Below, one piece after another: positions 8,995 through 15,850 of a stretch of 23,241 bases of DNA (the stretch's first letter is position 1; every line of letters begins with the position of its first letter). Where the stretch lies: positions 1-23,241 of the forward strand of contig JAFSUU010000042.1 in NCBI GenBank assembly GCA_017445115.1, in the 5' to 3' direction. Under the pieces are notes generated by a model, which worked only from the letters and a program-made list of their open reading frames with translations, was not told the DNA's origin and ran no database searches. Source of the DNA: Clostridia bacterium (GTDB taxonomy: Bacteria; Bacillota_A; Clostridia; Oscillospirales; CAG-272). Position numbers and translations under genes: made by a program.

Positions 8995-9041
8995 AAAAAA
9001 TGATCGGTCAGCACTATTGTAGCACAAACCGATCGTTTTTT
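8995..9041 (-). terminator. Terminator between the two ligase genes, usable on both strands
   Basis: Arms TGATCGGT and ACCGATCG, each flanked by a run of six A or T, enclose a 19-base loop. On the minus strand it ends transcription of the ligase 2 unit and is followed by TTTTTT. Confidence 0.75.
9016..9024 (-). promoter_or_regulatory. Possible extended -10 promoter of ligase 1, in the terminator loop
   Basis: The minus strand of the hairpin loop reads TGCTACAAT, an extended -10 element (TG-N-TACAAT). No good -35 is seen. Transcription from here would start inside the hairpin, so the new RNA could not fold the full terminator. It would give ligase 1 and wecB a start separate from the upstream unit. 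Weak evidence. Confidence 0.35.
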
Positions 9042-9116
9042 CTATAGTTATTATGAAATTAATTAATAAAATTTTTTATCAGTACAAAACGAAGTATCAA
9101 TCGGATTAATACCGGA

Positions 9117-10817
9117 TCAGTCGATCGTTCTGTCTATCGTAAATCTCTTTATTTTTTTCGTCGAGTTTTTCTCAAACGGCGTAGAGCGGAGCTTTATATG
9201 ACCGACCGCTTTGAACGATACCATCGTCTTGTTGATCTCCGCGATCTTCTTTTTGAAATAGCTCTCGGGATCGGTGACACCCGCTGCGGCGAGCTGGTCG
9301 GCGTCGGGATATATCTCCGCGACTATGACCTCTCGCGCGGGATCGCGGCGGCTCTTACCTGCGTAAACGACTACTTCGGAAACGCCCGCAACGCCGGAGA
9401 TCTTATCCTCTATCTCCTCGGGATAAACGTTCTTGCCGTTCGAGAAAATGATGAGATTCTTGCTTCTTCCGGTAATGTAGATCCAACCCTCGTCGTCAAG
9501 GTGACCGAGGTCGCCGGTGCGGAAATAACCCTCTTCATCGAATGCTGCGGCGGTCGCCTCCGGGTCCTTGTAATATCCGAGCATAACGTTCGTTCCCTTG
9601 ACGCAGATCTCTCCGTCGCCGTATTCGTCGGGATCTCTGATCTTGAGCTGTTCGCCGATTATCGGGATACCGACGCTTCCCGGCTTCTGTCTCTTGTTTC
9701 TGTTGCAGGAAATAAGAGGCGAACACTCGGTGATACCGTATCCGTTCAAAACCGTTATTCCGAGCGCGTCGAACGTGTCGATGATCTCCTGGCTGAGAGC
9801 CGCGCCTCCGCAGATAATGAATTCCACTTTGCCGCCGAGCGTGTCGAGAATAGACTTGAACGCTCTCTTTCTGACGTCGAGCTTGACCTTGCGCATACCG
9901 TTGCTGATCTTGATCATATATCTGAGAAGAGTCGCTTTCCCGCTCTTCTCCGCGGTAGCCCATATCTTTTTATAGATTGTCTGAATGAACAGCGGAACGA
10001 GTACGAGGTGAGTCGGTTTCTGCTCCTGAACTTCCTTGAGGAAATATTTGAGTCCGGACGACAGATATATCTCAACGCCCTGCGCAAAATGTCCCACGAT
10101 ATTGACCGTAGATGCGTAGGTGTGATGAAGCGGGAGAGTGCAAAGCGTCTTATTTGTGACGTGGAACAGGTACATAGCCTGTATCATATCGGAACAGATA
10201 TTGCGCTGGGAAAGCATAACGCCCTTTCCTTTTCCGGTCGTACCGGACGTAAAGACGATGGACGCCATCGCATCGCGGTCTATCTCATAGTTGTAATACG
10301 AGTTGTCGCCTCCCTCAAAGAGAGAACCGCCGCGTACCGCGAGATCGTGGCGCGTCTCGTCGCCGTCCAAAGGAATTCCCTGCATACAGATCCATTTGAT
10401 CCCCGGAAGGTTTTTCTTCATCTCGGCTATTTTTTCCTGAACGTCCGATCCGTAGAAAACAAATTTACATTCAGCCTTTTCAACGATGCCGCAAAGATCT
10501 TCGACGGATAGTTCCTTGTCGCACGGAACGCTGATACCGCCGGACGCCATAACCGTGAAAAACGTGTATATCCAGCCGATCGACGTGCCGCCGATTATTG
10601 CGCACTGCTTGCCGCGCGCGCCGTCTGCGATCATCGCCGTACCGTAATCTCTTGCGTAATTCTTTACTTCTTCGAACGTGAATTTCAGAACGCCCTCGGC
10701 GTGAGGGTCTTCCTTGCAGGAAAACGCGGTCCTGTCGGGATACTTTTTCGCGACGTTCTCGATCATCTCACGAAAATCGTTGAAGTAAGTCGCTTCATAA
10801 AGCGGGTAATCTTTCAT
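9117..10817 (-). CDS. AMP-forming acyl-CoA synthetase/ligase (paralog 2)
   Basis: A 566-residue ANL superfamily ligase, paralogous to the gene at 7247-8953. Motifs: TSGTTGKGKG (190-199), YGITE (360-364), TGD (434-436), GR (450-451) and the terminal catalytic lysine region TKKIK (Lys554/Lys555). GGAGGT lies upstream of the ATG at 10817. It begins 27 bases after the fucosidase stop, so the two are probably co-transcribed. The copies differ most in the segment between residues 130 and 170 and near the C-terminus, while the nucleotide-binding motifs are kept in both. Both look intact. The acid they activate is unknown; fatty acids are the default expectation for this branch. Confidence 0.88.
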   Translation of the reverse strand: MKDYPLYEATYFNDFREMIENVAKKYPDRTAFSCKEDPHAEGVLKFTFEEVKNYARDYGTAMIADGARGKQCAIIGGTSIGWIYTFFTVMASGGISVPCDKELSVEDLCGIVEKAECKFVFYGSDVQEKIAEMKKNLPGIKWICMQGIPLDGDETRHDLAVRGGSLFEGGDNSYYNYEIDRDAMASIVFTSGTTGKGKGVMLSQRNICSDMIQAMYLFHVTNKTLCTLPLHHTYASTVNIVGHFAQGVEIYLSSGLKYFLKEVQEQKPTHLVLVPLFIQTIYKKIWATAEKSGKATLLRYMIKISNGMRKVKLDVRKRAFKSILDTLGGKVEFIICGGAALSQEIIDTFDALGITVLNGYGITECSPLISCNRNKRQKPGSVGIPIIGEQLKIRDPDEYGDGEICVKGTNVMLGYYKDPEATAAAFDEEGYFRTGDLGHLDDEGWIYITGRSKNLIIFSNGKNVYPEEIEDKISGVAGVSEVVVYAGKSRRDPAREVIVAEIYPDADQLAAAGVTDPESYFKKKIAEINKTMVSFKAVGHIKLRSTPFEKNSTKKIKRFTIDRTID

Positions 10818-10844
10818 TTTTGTACCTCCGTATCAAAACGGTCA

Positions 10845-12083
10845 TTATTCAAATTCTACTTCCGCGACTCTGACGACGAAGTTCTTGCCGTATGGATAGC
10901 CGGTCGCATCGATCGTCAGATGCTCTCTGTCCTGAGTGAACGAGAGTTCCTCGCCGTTGTCGGTCCACCTGACGCTCTTCGCTGTTTTCAAAACGCGGTC
11001 GAAATTTTTGGGACCGAGTCCGTTTCCGTTCACCGTGACGTTCGCGTCGCCGAGAACGCACATATTGTGTATGAAAAGATATGCCTTTCCGTCTGCTTCA
11101 AGGGCAAAGTTTTTGTCCTCGCAAGCGTGGATCTTCGAAGGTTTGCCGCGGTATATGCACTCGCCGCAGGTCTTCACCCAGACGCCGAGCTCGCGAAGCA
11201 TAGCCTCCTGCATCATAACTATCTCGCCCTCGCCGGTCGGACCGACGTTGAGCAGATAATTCGCGCCGACTTTACGGCACGCGCAGAGTGTCTCTATCAG
11301 CTCTGGAAGCGATTTATAGTGAAGATCGCAGCTTCCGTAGCCCCAGTGGTCGTTCATCGTATGGCACATTTCGGCGGCGACGTATTTTTCGTGTCCCTCG
11401 CGGTCCATAGGAGACGGTCTTCCCTGTTCGAACGTAACGCTGTCGATCTCGGGATTGCCAACGGCTCCTCTCGCGTCGAGACCTGTGTTGTTTACGATTA
11501 TTGCGTCGGGCTGGTGGCGTCTTATGACCTCATAAAGCTTATCCTCTTCCCAGTCCGTTCCCTTCGGACGGCTCCAGTTACCGTCGAACCACATTCCGCC
11601 GATCTTACCGTATTTCGAGCAAAGCACCTCTACGCTGTCGCGAAGATACTGAAGATACTTCGGAAAATCGTTCTCGAAAGATTCCTGATACCAGTCGAGA
11701 GTCGTGTGATAAAACACCGGAACGATACCGCCTTCATTGCAGGCGTCAACGAACTCGCGGACGAGGTCGCGCCCGAGGTGGTGCGGCGCATCGTAATCGG
11801 ACAGACCGCAGGTGTCATAAAGCGAGAAACCGTCGTGATGTCTTGTCGTCAAAGTGATATATTTCGCGCCTGCCGCTTTTGCGATCTCGACCCATTTTTT
11901 CGGGTCGTATTTTTTCGGATCAAAAGTGTCGGCGAGTTTTTTGTATTCATCCTTCGGGATCTTTGCGATATTCATTATCCACTCGCCCTGACCGAGCTGT
12001 GAATAGATGCCCCAGTGAACGAACATACCGAGTCCGAAATTCTCGAATTCGGCTACTCTTTTGAGCGGAACGGGAACTGCCAT
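10845..12083 (-). CDS. Alpha-L-fucosidase, family GH29
   Basis: A 412-residue protein without a signal peptide, so probably intracellular. GH29 landmarks: FVHWG (21-25), [13 protein letters not shown] (79-91), MWFDGNW with the probable nucleophile Asp167, and [10 protein letters not shown] (277-286). A short C-terminal beta domain follows (about 330-412). GH29 enzymes release L-fucose from glycans with retention of configuration. The frame is open to 12146, but ATG 12083 is chosen because AAGGAG lies 7 bases upstream and the promoter -10 box lies at 12118-12123, making longer starts impossible from that promoter. First gene of a unit with acyl-CoA ligase 2. Together with the GH36- and GH123-like genes it suggests use of fucosylated host or dietary glycans. 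Confidence 0.92.
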   Translation of the reverse strand: MAVPVPLKRVAEFENFGLGMFVHWGIYSQLGQGEWIMNIAKIPKDEYKKLADTFDPKKYDPKKWVEIAKAAGAKYITLTTRHHDGFSLYDTCGLSDYDAPHHLGRDLVREFVDACNEGGIVPVFYHTTLDWYQESFENDFPKYLQYLRDSVEVLCSKYGKIGGMWFDGNWSRPKGTDWEEDKLYEVIRRHQPDAIIVNNTGLDARGAVGNPEIDSVTFEQGRPSPMDREGHEKYVAAEMCHTMNDHWGYGSCDLHYKSLPELIETLCACRKVGANYLLNVGPTGEGEIVMMQEAMLRELGVWVKTCGECIYRGKPSKIHACEDKNFALEADGKAYLFIHNMCVLGDANVTVNGNGLGPKNFDRVLKTAKSVRWTDNGEELSFTQDREHLTIDATGYPYGKNFVVRVAEVEFE

Positions 12084-12117
12084 AGGAGGTCTCCTTATAT
12101 CATCGCATATTCGCTTT

Positions 12118-12146
12118 ATCATATCATATAACGTGATTAAATTCAA
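12118..12146 (-). promoter_or_regulatory. Sigma-A promoter of the fucosidase-ligase unit
   Basis: TTGAAT (12146-12141) and TATGAT (12123-12118) lie 17 bases apart on the minus strand. The spacer ends ATATGA, as in the promoters at 2042 and 3889. It is divergent from the rplS promoter, with about 35 bases between the two -35 boxes. Confidence 0.7.
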
Positions 12147-12181
12147 GTATCAAAAAGAAAAAATAAATTTCAAAAAAAGTA

Positions 12182-12210
12182 TTGCAATTCGGGAAAGTTT
12201 ATGCTATAAT
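12182..12210 (+). promoter_or_regulatory. Sigma-A promoter of rplS
   Basis: TTGCAA (12182-12187) and a perfect TATAAT (12205-12210) are separated by 17 bases, with TATGC just before the -10. It lies 84 bases upstream of the rplS start, leaving room for the leader. Confidence 0.85.
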
Positions 12211-12216
12211 AACCAA

Positions 12217-12294
12217 GCATGCGTCGAAAGGCGCAAAACGGAGCAGTCCTCTGCGGCTCGGCATGAATGCTCTATGAAAAGAGGAGGAGTCGAA
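12217..12294 (+). ncRNA. Probable L19 ribosomal-protein leader
   Basis: The 5' untranslated RNA of rplS contains a hairpin GCGTC-GAAA-GGCGC (12221-12234) and a second hairpin CTCT/AGAG next to the ribosome binding site. CCTCT at 12248-12252 could instead pair with AGAGG (12280-12284), which is part of that site. Autoregulatory L19 leaders are known upstream of rplS in low-GC Gram-positives. Identity is inferred from position and these pairings; a covariance search was not run. Confidence 0.6.
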
Positions 12295-12639
12295 ATGGAC
12301 AGAAAGATCGACGCTTTTGTAAGCGAGCAGTTGAAGACGGAGATCACCCCGTTCAACATCGGTGACACCGTCAGAGTTCACAACCTTATCAAAGAAGGAA
12401 CGAGAGAAAGAATTCAGCTTTTTGAAGGCACCGTCATCGGCAGACACGGCGGCGGCATCTCGGAGACCTTCACAGTTCGCCGCGTAGCTTACGGCTGCGG
12501 CGTGGAAAAGACTTTCCCGCTCCATTCTCCCAACGTCGCAAAGATCGAAGTTGTGAGACACGGTAAAGTCAGACGCGCTAAACTCTACTATCTCAGAGAC
12601 AGAGTCGGTAAGAGCGCAAAGGTCAAGGAACAGATCTGA
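12295..12639 (+). CDS. rplS: 50S ribosomal protein L19
   Basis: A 114-residue protein of the usual L19 length. The segments [45 protein letters not shown] and the end of the protein ([20 protein letters not shown]) are typical of L19, which lies at the 30S-50S interface of the ribosome. GAGGAGG ends 8 bases before ATG 12295. The frame is open further upstream to 12061, but that would include the promoter and leader. It is expressed alone here, with its own promoter, leader and terminator; in many bacteria it sits beside trmD and rimM, which are absent from this window. Confidence 0.97.
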   Translation: MDRKIDAFVSEQLKTEITPFNIGDTVRVHNLIKEGTRERIQLFEGTVIGRHGGGISETFTVRRVAYGCGVEKTFPLHSPNVAKIEVVRHGKVRRAKLYYLRDRVGKSAKVKEQI

Positions 12640-12643
12640 CAAC

Positions 12644-12684
12644 AAAATCAAAAAGGGTCGACAGATGTCGGCCCTTTTGATTTT
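12644..12684. terminator. Bidirectional terminator between rplS and the DUF1540 gene
   Basis: Arms built on CAAAAAGGGTCGACA and TGTCGGCCCTTTTG, with one G-T pair and one bulged A, carry A and T runs on both sides. It serves rplS on the plus strand and the convergent DUF1540 gene on the minus strand. Confidence 0.85.
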
Positions 12685-12691
12685 CTCTTTT

Positions 12692-12895
12692 TCAGAACGC
12701 TTGATTATAAGTGTTCCCGAGCTCGAAAGACTCGCAGTCGACACACTGAGTCTGCGTGGGGTTCGGTTCGTGAGTCGCGACTCTTATCTTATTGAGAGCG
12801 CAATAGTTTTCGTCGCCGCAGTGATGGGCGCACTGGTGAACGCTGCATTCAATGCAGTGATTGGCGCATTTGAGTTCAAAATCGTCTTTTTTCAT
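12692..12895 (-). CDS. Small cysteine-rich DUF1540 protein
   Basis: A 67-residue protein with nine cysteines or histidines in the first half (NHCIECSVHQCAHHC), then YCALNKIRV and a CVDCESF ending. This is the spacing of the DUF1540 domain, a small probable metal-binding domain widespread in Clostridia and Bacilli. Its function is unknown. The frame is open back to 13009, but ATG 12895 is chosen because GGAGGAAG lies just upstream and the earlier part has no domain-like content. The gene is convergent with rplS and divergent from the GH36-like gene at 13025. Confidence 0.8.
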   Translation of the reverse strand: MKKDDFELKCANHCIECSVHQCAHHCGDENYCALNKIRVATHEPNPTQTQCVDCESFELGNTYNQAF

Positions 12896-12966
12896 TTTTC
12901 TTCCTCCGATAATTTTCGGGCTGTACCCGATAATATTATCTTCACAACTCAAAAAATTATTCCATC

Positions 12967-12995
12967 TTGAAAAAATATTTATTCCATGGTACAAT
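12967..12995 (+). promoter_or_regulatory. Sigma-A promoter of the second GH36-like gene
   Basis: TTGAAA (12967-12972) and TACAAT (12990-12995) lie 17 bases apart, ending 29 bases before the chosen start codon. An in-frame ATG at 12986 falls inside this promoter and so is unlikely to be the start. Confidence 0.75.
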
Positions 12996-13024
12996 ATAGA
13001 AAACGACAAGCGGGGGAATACAAT

Positions 13025-14731
13025 ATGGATTTTAATATTTCAGAATCAAACGTCAAATCTTTTACAACTGTAGAAGAACGAATTTCCGGCGACATCACGG
13101 AGCTGACTGTAAAGATAAAGCCGGACAGCCCGATCGCTCCCGAAAAGATAAGCATTACCTGGTGGGAGCCTGCAACGGAGACGTTCTGCTACTGGGGACC
13201 GAACGTGGGAACTCTCCGCCACCTCGCGCCCTCGTGGGGACCGAGGATAACCTCTTCACGTCTCGCATCCGGCGCTCCGGTGCACTGCTTGATTTCGGCA
13301 AATGACAAAAACAGAATGACGATCGCGGTTTCAGACGCCGCAACGCCGCTTGATATATCCACCGGAACCGTAGAGCATACGGCTATGACAGAATGCCGTG
13401 TTTCATTCTTCACTCTTCCCTGCGCGCCAATAGATAAATATGAGGCGACGATCCGCATCGACCGCAGAAAGATCCATTTCTGCGACGCTCTCCGCGACGT
13501 TTCAAAATGGTGGGAGACCGAGTGCGGGATCAAGCCGATGAGAGTTCCGGAACTCGCAAAGCAGCCGATGAACTCTCTCTGGTACAGCTATCACCAGGAT
13601 CTTGAAAGAGAAAAGATAGTAGCAGAATGCAAGCGCTCCGTTCCTTACGGTATGAAGACCGTCATCATCGACGACGGCTGGCAGACCGTGGACAAAGGAG
13701 GATATTCGCACTGCGGCGACTGGAAGCCCCTCGGCCTTCCGGATATAAAACAGACAGTTGCCGAAGTTCACGAGGCCGGGATGAAGGTCATCCTCTGGTA
13801 CTCCGTCCCGTTCGTCGGTATCTATTCGGAAAACTACGAAAGATTCCGCGATATGACGCTCTACCCTCTCTTCAACGACACGACGTACGCGCTCGATCCG
13901 AGATACAAAGAGGTCAGAGATTATCTTGTAAACATTTACGTCGAAGCGCTCAAAGAATTCGACCTCGACGGAATGAAGCTCGACTTTATCGATTCGTTCT
14001 GCCATTCCGATAAATCACTTCTCCCGGACGACAGACGCGACTTCGTCTCGCTCGACGACGCGGTCGACGCGCTGATGACCGAGACTATGGAAGCGCTCGT
14101 CGCGATAAAGCCCGACGTTATGATCGAGTTCAGACAGAGCTATATCGGACCCGCGATCAGAAAATTCGGAAATATGCTCCGTGTCGGCGACTGCCCGTGC
14201 GATCCGATGTCGAACCGCCGCGCGATAATCGACCTCAGACTTATTTCCGGCGACACCGCGGTACACTCCGATATGCTTATGTGGAACTACACGGACACTC
14301 CGGAATCGATCTCGCTTCAGCTTGCAGGCGTTCTCTTCGGCGTTCCGCAAATATCCGTACGCCTCGAAGAAGTGCCCGAAGAGCAGAAAGCCGCTCTCGC
14401 TTACTATCTGAACTTCTGGACGGAGAACCGCGATATTCTCCTCGGCGGCGCGCTCTACGCCTCCGCGCCCGGTACGATGTACTCATGCGCTTATTCCGTA
14501 AAAGACGGAAAAGCGATCTACGTCAACTACGAGAACCCCGTCGTCAAAGGAGATTTTGAAGAGGTCACCGCTGTCAACTGCGGTCCCGAGCGTGAGCTCG
14601 TCTTCGACGGCTTCGGCGGAAAGGGTTACCGTATCGTCAACTGCAAGGGCGAAGAAGTCCGCTCCGGCGCTCTCACCCTTGATCTCGAAAAGCTCCAAGT
14701 CCCCTCCGGCGGAATGGTGTTTGTGAAATAA
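13025..14731 (+). CDS. GH36-like glycosidase (clan GH-D), second type
   Basis: A 568-residue protein with no signal peptide. An N-terminal beta domain covers about 1-175. The catalytic barrel shows KTVIIDDGWQ (211-220), the classical GH36/raffinose-synthase strand; DGMKLDF with Asp320 as probable nucleophile; and RVGDC with Asp389 as probable acid/base. A C-terminal beta domain (about 480-568) resembles the third domain of alpha-galactosidases. It differs strongly from the protein at 2155-3858 outside the barrel motifs, so the two are not recent duplicates. ATG 13025 follows a GGGGGA site and lies downstream of the promoter. It forms a single-gene unit with a strong terminator. An alpha-galactosidase or related exo-glycosidase role is likely; the substrate is inference. 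Confidence 0.82.
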   Translation: MDFNISESNVKSFTTVEERISGDITELTVKIKPDSPIAPEKISITWWEPATETFCYWGPNVGTLRHLAPSWGPRITSSRLASGAPVHCLISANDKNRMTIAVSDAATPLDISTGTVEHTAMTECRVSFFTLPCAPIDKYEATIRIDRRKIHFCDALRDVSKWWETECGIKPMRVPELAKQPMNSLWYSYHQDLEREKIVAECKRSVPYGMKTVIIDDGWQTVDKGGYSHCGDWKPLGLPDIKQTVAEVHEAGMKVILWYSVPFVGIYSENYERFRDMTLYPLFNDTTYALDPRYKEVRDYLVNIYVEALKEFDLDGMKLDFIDSFCHSDKSLLPDDRRDFVSLDDAVDALMTETMEALVAIKPDVMIEFRQSYIGPAIRKFGNMLRVGDCPCDPMSNRRAIIDLRLISGDTAVHSDMLMWNYTDTPESISLQLAGVLFGVPQISVRLEEVPEEQKAALAYYLNFWTENRDILLGGALYASAPGTMYSCAYSVKDGKAIYVNYENPVVKGDFEEVTAVNCGPERELVFDGFGGKGYRIVNCKGEEVRSGALTLDLEKLQVPSGGMVFVK

Positions 14732-14739
14732 TTATAGCT

Positions 14740-14778
14740 GCGGCTGAACGGGTACCCGTTCAGCCGCATTCTTTTTTT
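14740..14778 (+). terminator. Strong intrinsic terminator after the GH36-like gene
   Basis: A 28-base perfect palindrome (half: GCGGCTGAACGGGT) is followed by ATTC and seven T. It lies 9 bases after the stop codon and isolates the next operon from read-through. Confidence 0.92.
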
Positions 14779-14807
14779 ACGGTCGTTGACAAATTATTCA
14801 AGGTGTG
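14779..14807 (+). repeat. Two-part direct repeat, promoter copy
   Basis: ACGGTCGTTG, 8 unlike bases, then TTCAAGGTGTG. The same two words recur in order at 14972-15001 with a 9-base gap. This copy contains most of the -35 box and the spacer of the promoter. Confidence 0.7.
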
Positions 14808-14814
14808 GTATAAT
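14786..14814 (+). promoter_or_regulatory. Perfect-consensus sigma-A promoter of the methyltransferase-rsgA operon
   Basis: TTGACA (14786-14791), a 17-base spacer and TATAAT (14809-14814) match the consensus at every position. Such a strong promoter ahead of two modest-looking genes fits control after initiation, as the leader suggests. Confidence 0.92.
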
Positions 14815-14857
14815 ATTAAAAACGCCGGAGATGGCGAAAAAGAAAGGAGATATTATT

Positions 14858-14890
14858 ATGACGTTGTTTTGTGAGGTAAGCATCAAATAA
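14858..14890 (+). CDS. Short leader-peptide ORF (10 codons)
   Basis: ATG 14858 to TAA 14890 encodes MTLFCEVSIK. AAAGGAGAT lies 7-8 bases upstream, a good ribosome binding site, and the ORF is the first on the transcript from the perfect promoter. It has no run of one regulatory amino acid, which argues against classical amino-acid attenuation and leaves ribosome stalling by a drug or translation rate as options. Whether it is translated is not known. Confidence 0.5.
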   Translation: MTLFCEVSIK

Positions 14891-14971
14891 CTGAATAAAG
14901 GGCGTCAAGAGCTCGGGGACAGGTGTCCCTTTGTTGTTGCGCCGTCTTCGGAGCCTTATGTGAATACTGGA

Positions 14972-15001
14972 ACGGTCGTTGCGGTACACTTTCAAGGTGT
15001 G
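14972..15001 (+). repeat. Two-part direct repeat, leader copy
   Basis: ACGGTCGTTG, 9 bases, then TTCAAGGTGTG, matching the copy at 14779-14807. This copy lacks the promoter hexamers and instead forms part of the first leader hairpin and the first TGCGGT segment. Confidence 0.7.
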
Positions 15002-15009
15002 CTGTTTTT
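14982..15009 (+). terminator. First leader hairpin with U-run
   Basis: CGGTACAC pairs with GTGTGCTG, with two or three G-T pairs, around a TTTCAAG loop, followed by TTTTT and then a second T-run at 15015-15019. A moderate terminator at best. Confidence 0.5.
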
Positions 15010-15022
15010 ATATCTTTTTCGG

Positions 15023-15063
15023 ACCGCAGACAGGAACGCGAGGTTGCCGTCTGCGGTATTTTT
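15023..15063 (+). terminator. Second leader hairpin with U-run (attenuator)
   Basis: ACCGCAGAC (15023-15031) pairs perfectly with GTCTGCGGT (15049-15057), with further pairing inside, and is followed by ATTTTT. It lies about 45 bases upstream of the methyltransferase start codon, so it would stop transcription before the operon unless disrupted. Confidence 0.7.
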
Positions 15064-15107
15064 GCGCCATTTTTCAATAAATGCAAAATATGGAAGGAGA
15101 AAAAATA

Positions 15108-15833
15108 ATGAATAACAGATATAAAGATTATATCAAATTATTGGAAGATAACGCGTATCTGATCAGTATGGTCCCCGTAGAAGAACTGCTCCGCTTCGGA
15201 TATGAGATCGGTCTCGATGAAAACAGCATGGTCCTCGATCTCTGCTGCGGCTACGGAACGGTGCTCAAGGTGTGGAGCGAGGCGTTCGGTATTTCCGGAG
15301 TCGGAGTCGACAGAGAGGGATGGTTCATAAATGTCGGAAAGGAGAGGCTGGAAAAGGCGGGGATCGACCGGATAAAACTCGTCTGTGACGACGTAACGGC
15401 TTATAAGGATGATGGAAAATACGACGTGGTCATTTGCAGCGAGACGATAGGCAGTATTTCGGACACGCTGAACCTCGGTGAAAAATATCTTAAACGTGAC
15501 GGTATTCTCGCATATCACAACGTCTTTTCTAAGATACCGGATCCTCCGCAGGAACTTGCAGATTTCGATACCGCGGTGCTGCCTCTTCCGGAGTTTATGA
15601 AGATCTTTAAGGAGAACGGCTATTATCTTATAGCTATGGCGAGCGATACGGCCGGGGCGTGGGAGAGGTACGTATTCTCCCAGTGCGCGAAAAGAGACGT
15701 GTTCCGCCTTAAAGAAAACCCCGCCGACTCCGAAACAAAAGATTGGGTCGACGGATGGTACGAAATGTATTTCAAGTACCGCCGCCCCTATGAGGGGCAG
15801 GCGATGTTCGGACTTACGAAAATTACAGAATAA
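15108..15833 (+). CDS. Class I SAM-dependent methyltransferase
   Basis: A 241-residue protein with the SAM-binding motif I DLCCGYGTV (44-52), an acidic residue at the end of strand 2 (GVDRE, Asp68), a motif II region with CDDVTAY (93-99) and the strand 4 segment YDVVICSETI (105-114). The sequence from residue 155 on is probably the substrate-recognition part. The overall look is that of a stand-alone UbiE/Methyltransf_11-type enzyme; the target is unknown. ATG 15108 is supported by AAGGAGA 7 bases upstream; an in-frame ATG at 15081 has no such site. It is followed 17 bases later by the rsgA-like gene and lies behind the attenuator-like leader. A role acting on ribosomes or on an antibiotic is possible from context but not shown. 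Confidence 0.85.
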   Translation: MNNRYKDYIKLLEDNAYLISMVPVEELLRFGYEIGLDENSMVLDLCCGYGTVLKVWSEAFGISGVGVDREGWFINVGKERLEKAGIDRIKLVCDDVTAYKDDGKYDVVICSETIGSISDTLNLGEKYLKRDGILAYHNVFSKIPDPPQELADFDTAVLPLPEFMKIFKENGYYLIAMASDTAGAWERYVFSQCAKRDVFRLKENPADSETKDWVDGWYEMYFKYRRPYEGQAMFGLTKITE

Positions 15834-15850
15834 GACAGGAGGTAAGCATA

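Larger units (their letters stand above)
14821..15107 (+). promoter_or_regulatory. Candidate attenuator leader of the methyltransferase-rsgA operon
   Basis: About 287 bases lie between the expected transcription start and the methyltransferase ATG. In order they hold: a small hairpin CGCC/GGCG (14823-14836); a 10-codon ORF with a good ribosome binding site; GGGACA-GG-TGTCCC (14916-14929), where CCCTTT could instead pair with AAAGGG at 14897-14902; a hairpin with a U-run at 14982-15009; and a larger hairpin with a U-run at 15023-15063. TGCGGT occurs at 14980-14985 and 15052-15057, and both copies can pair with ACCGCA at 15023-15028, so formation of the last hairpin can be excluded by an earlier pairing. 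The layout is that of transcription attenuation. The signal is unknown. Confidence 0.6.

Noticed and set aside
9198..10511. A 437-codon plus-strand frame opposite acyl-CoA ligase 2
   Set aside because: It lies wholly inside a gene with clear ANL motifs, has no ribosome binding site and no recognisable domain. It is an antisense shadow.
10701..12002. A 433-codon plus-strand frame opposite the fucosidase
   Set aside because: It spans two genes on the other strand with firm family motifs and shows no domain of its own.
12061..12294. Longer start for L19
   Set aside because: It would include the promoter, the transcription start and the leader hairpins; the ATG at 12295 has an excellent ribosome binding site and gives the normal L19 length.
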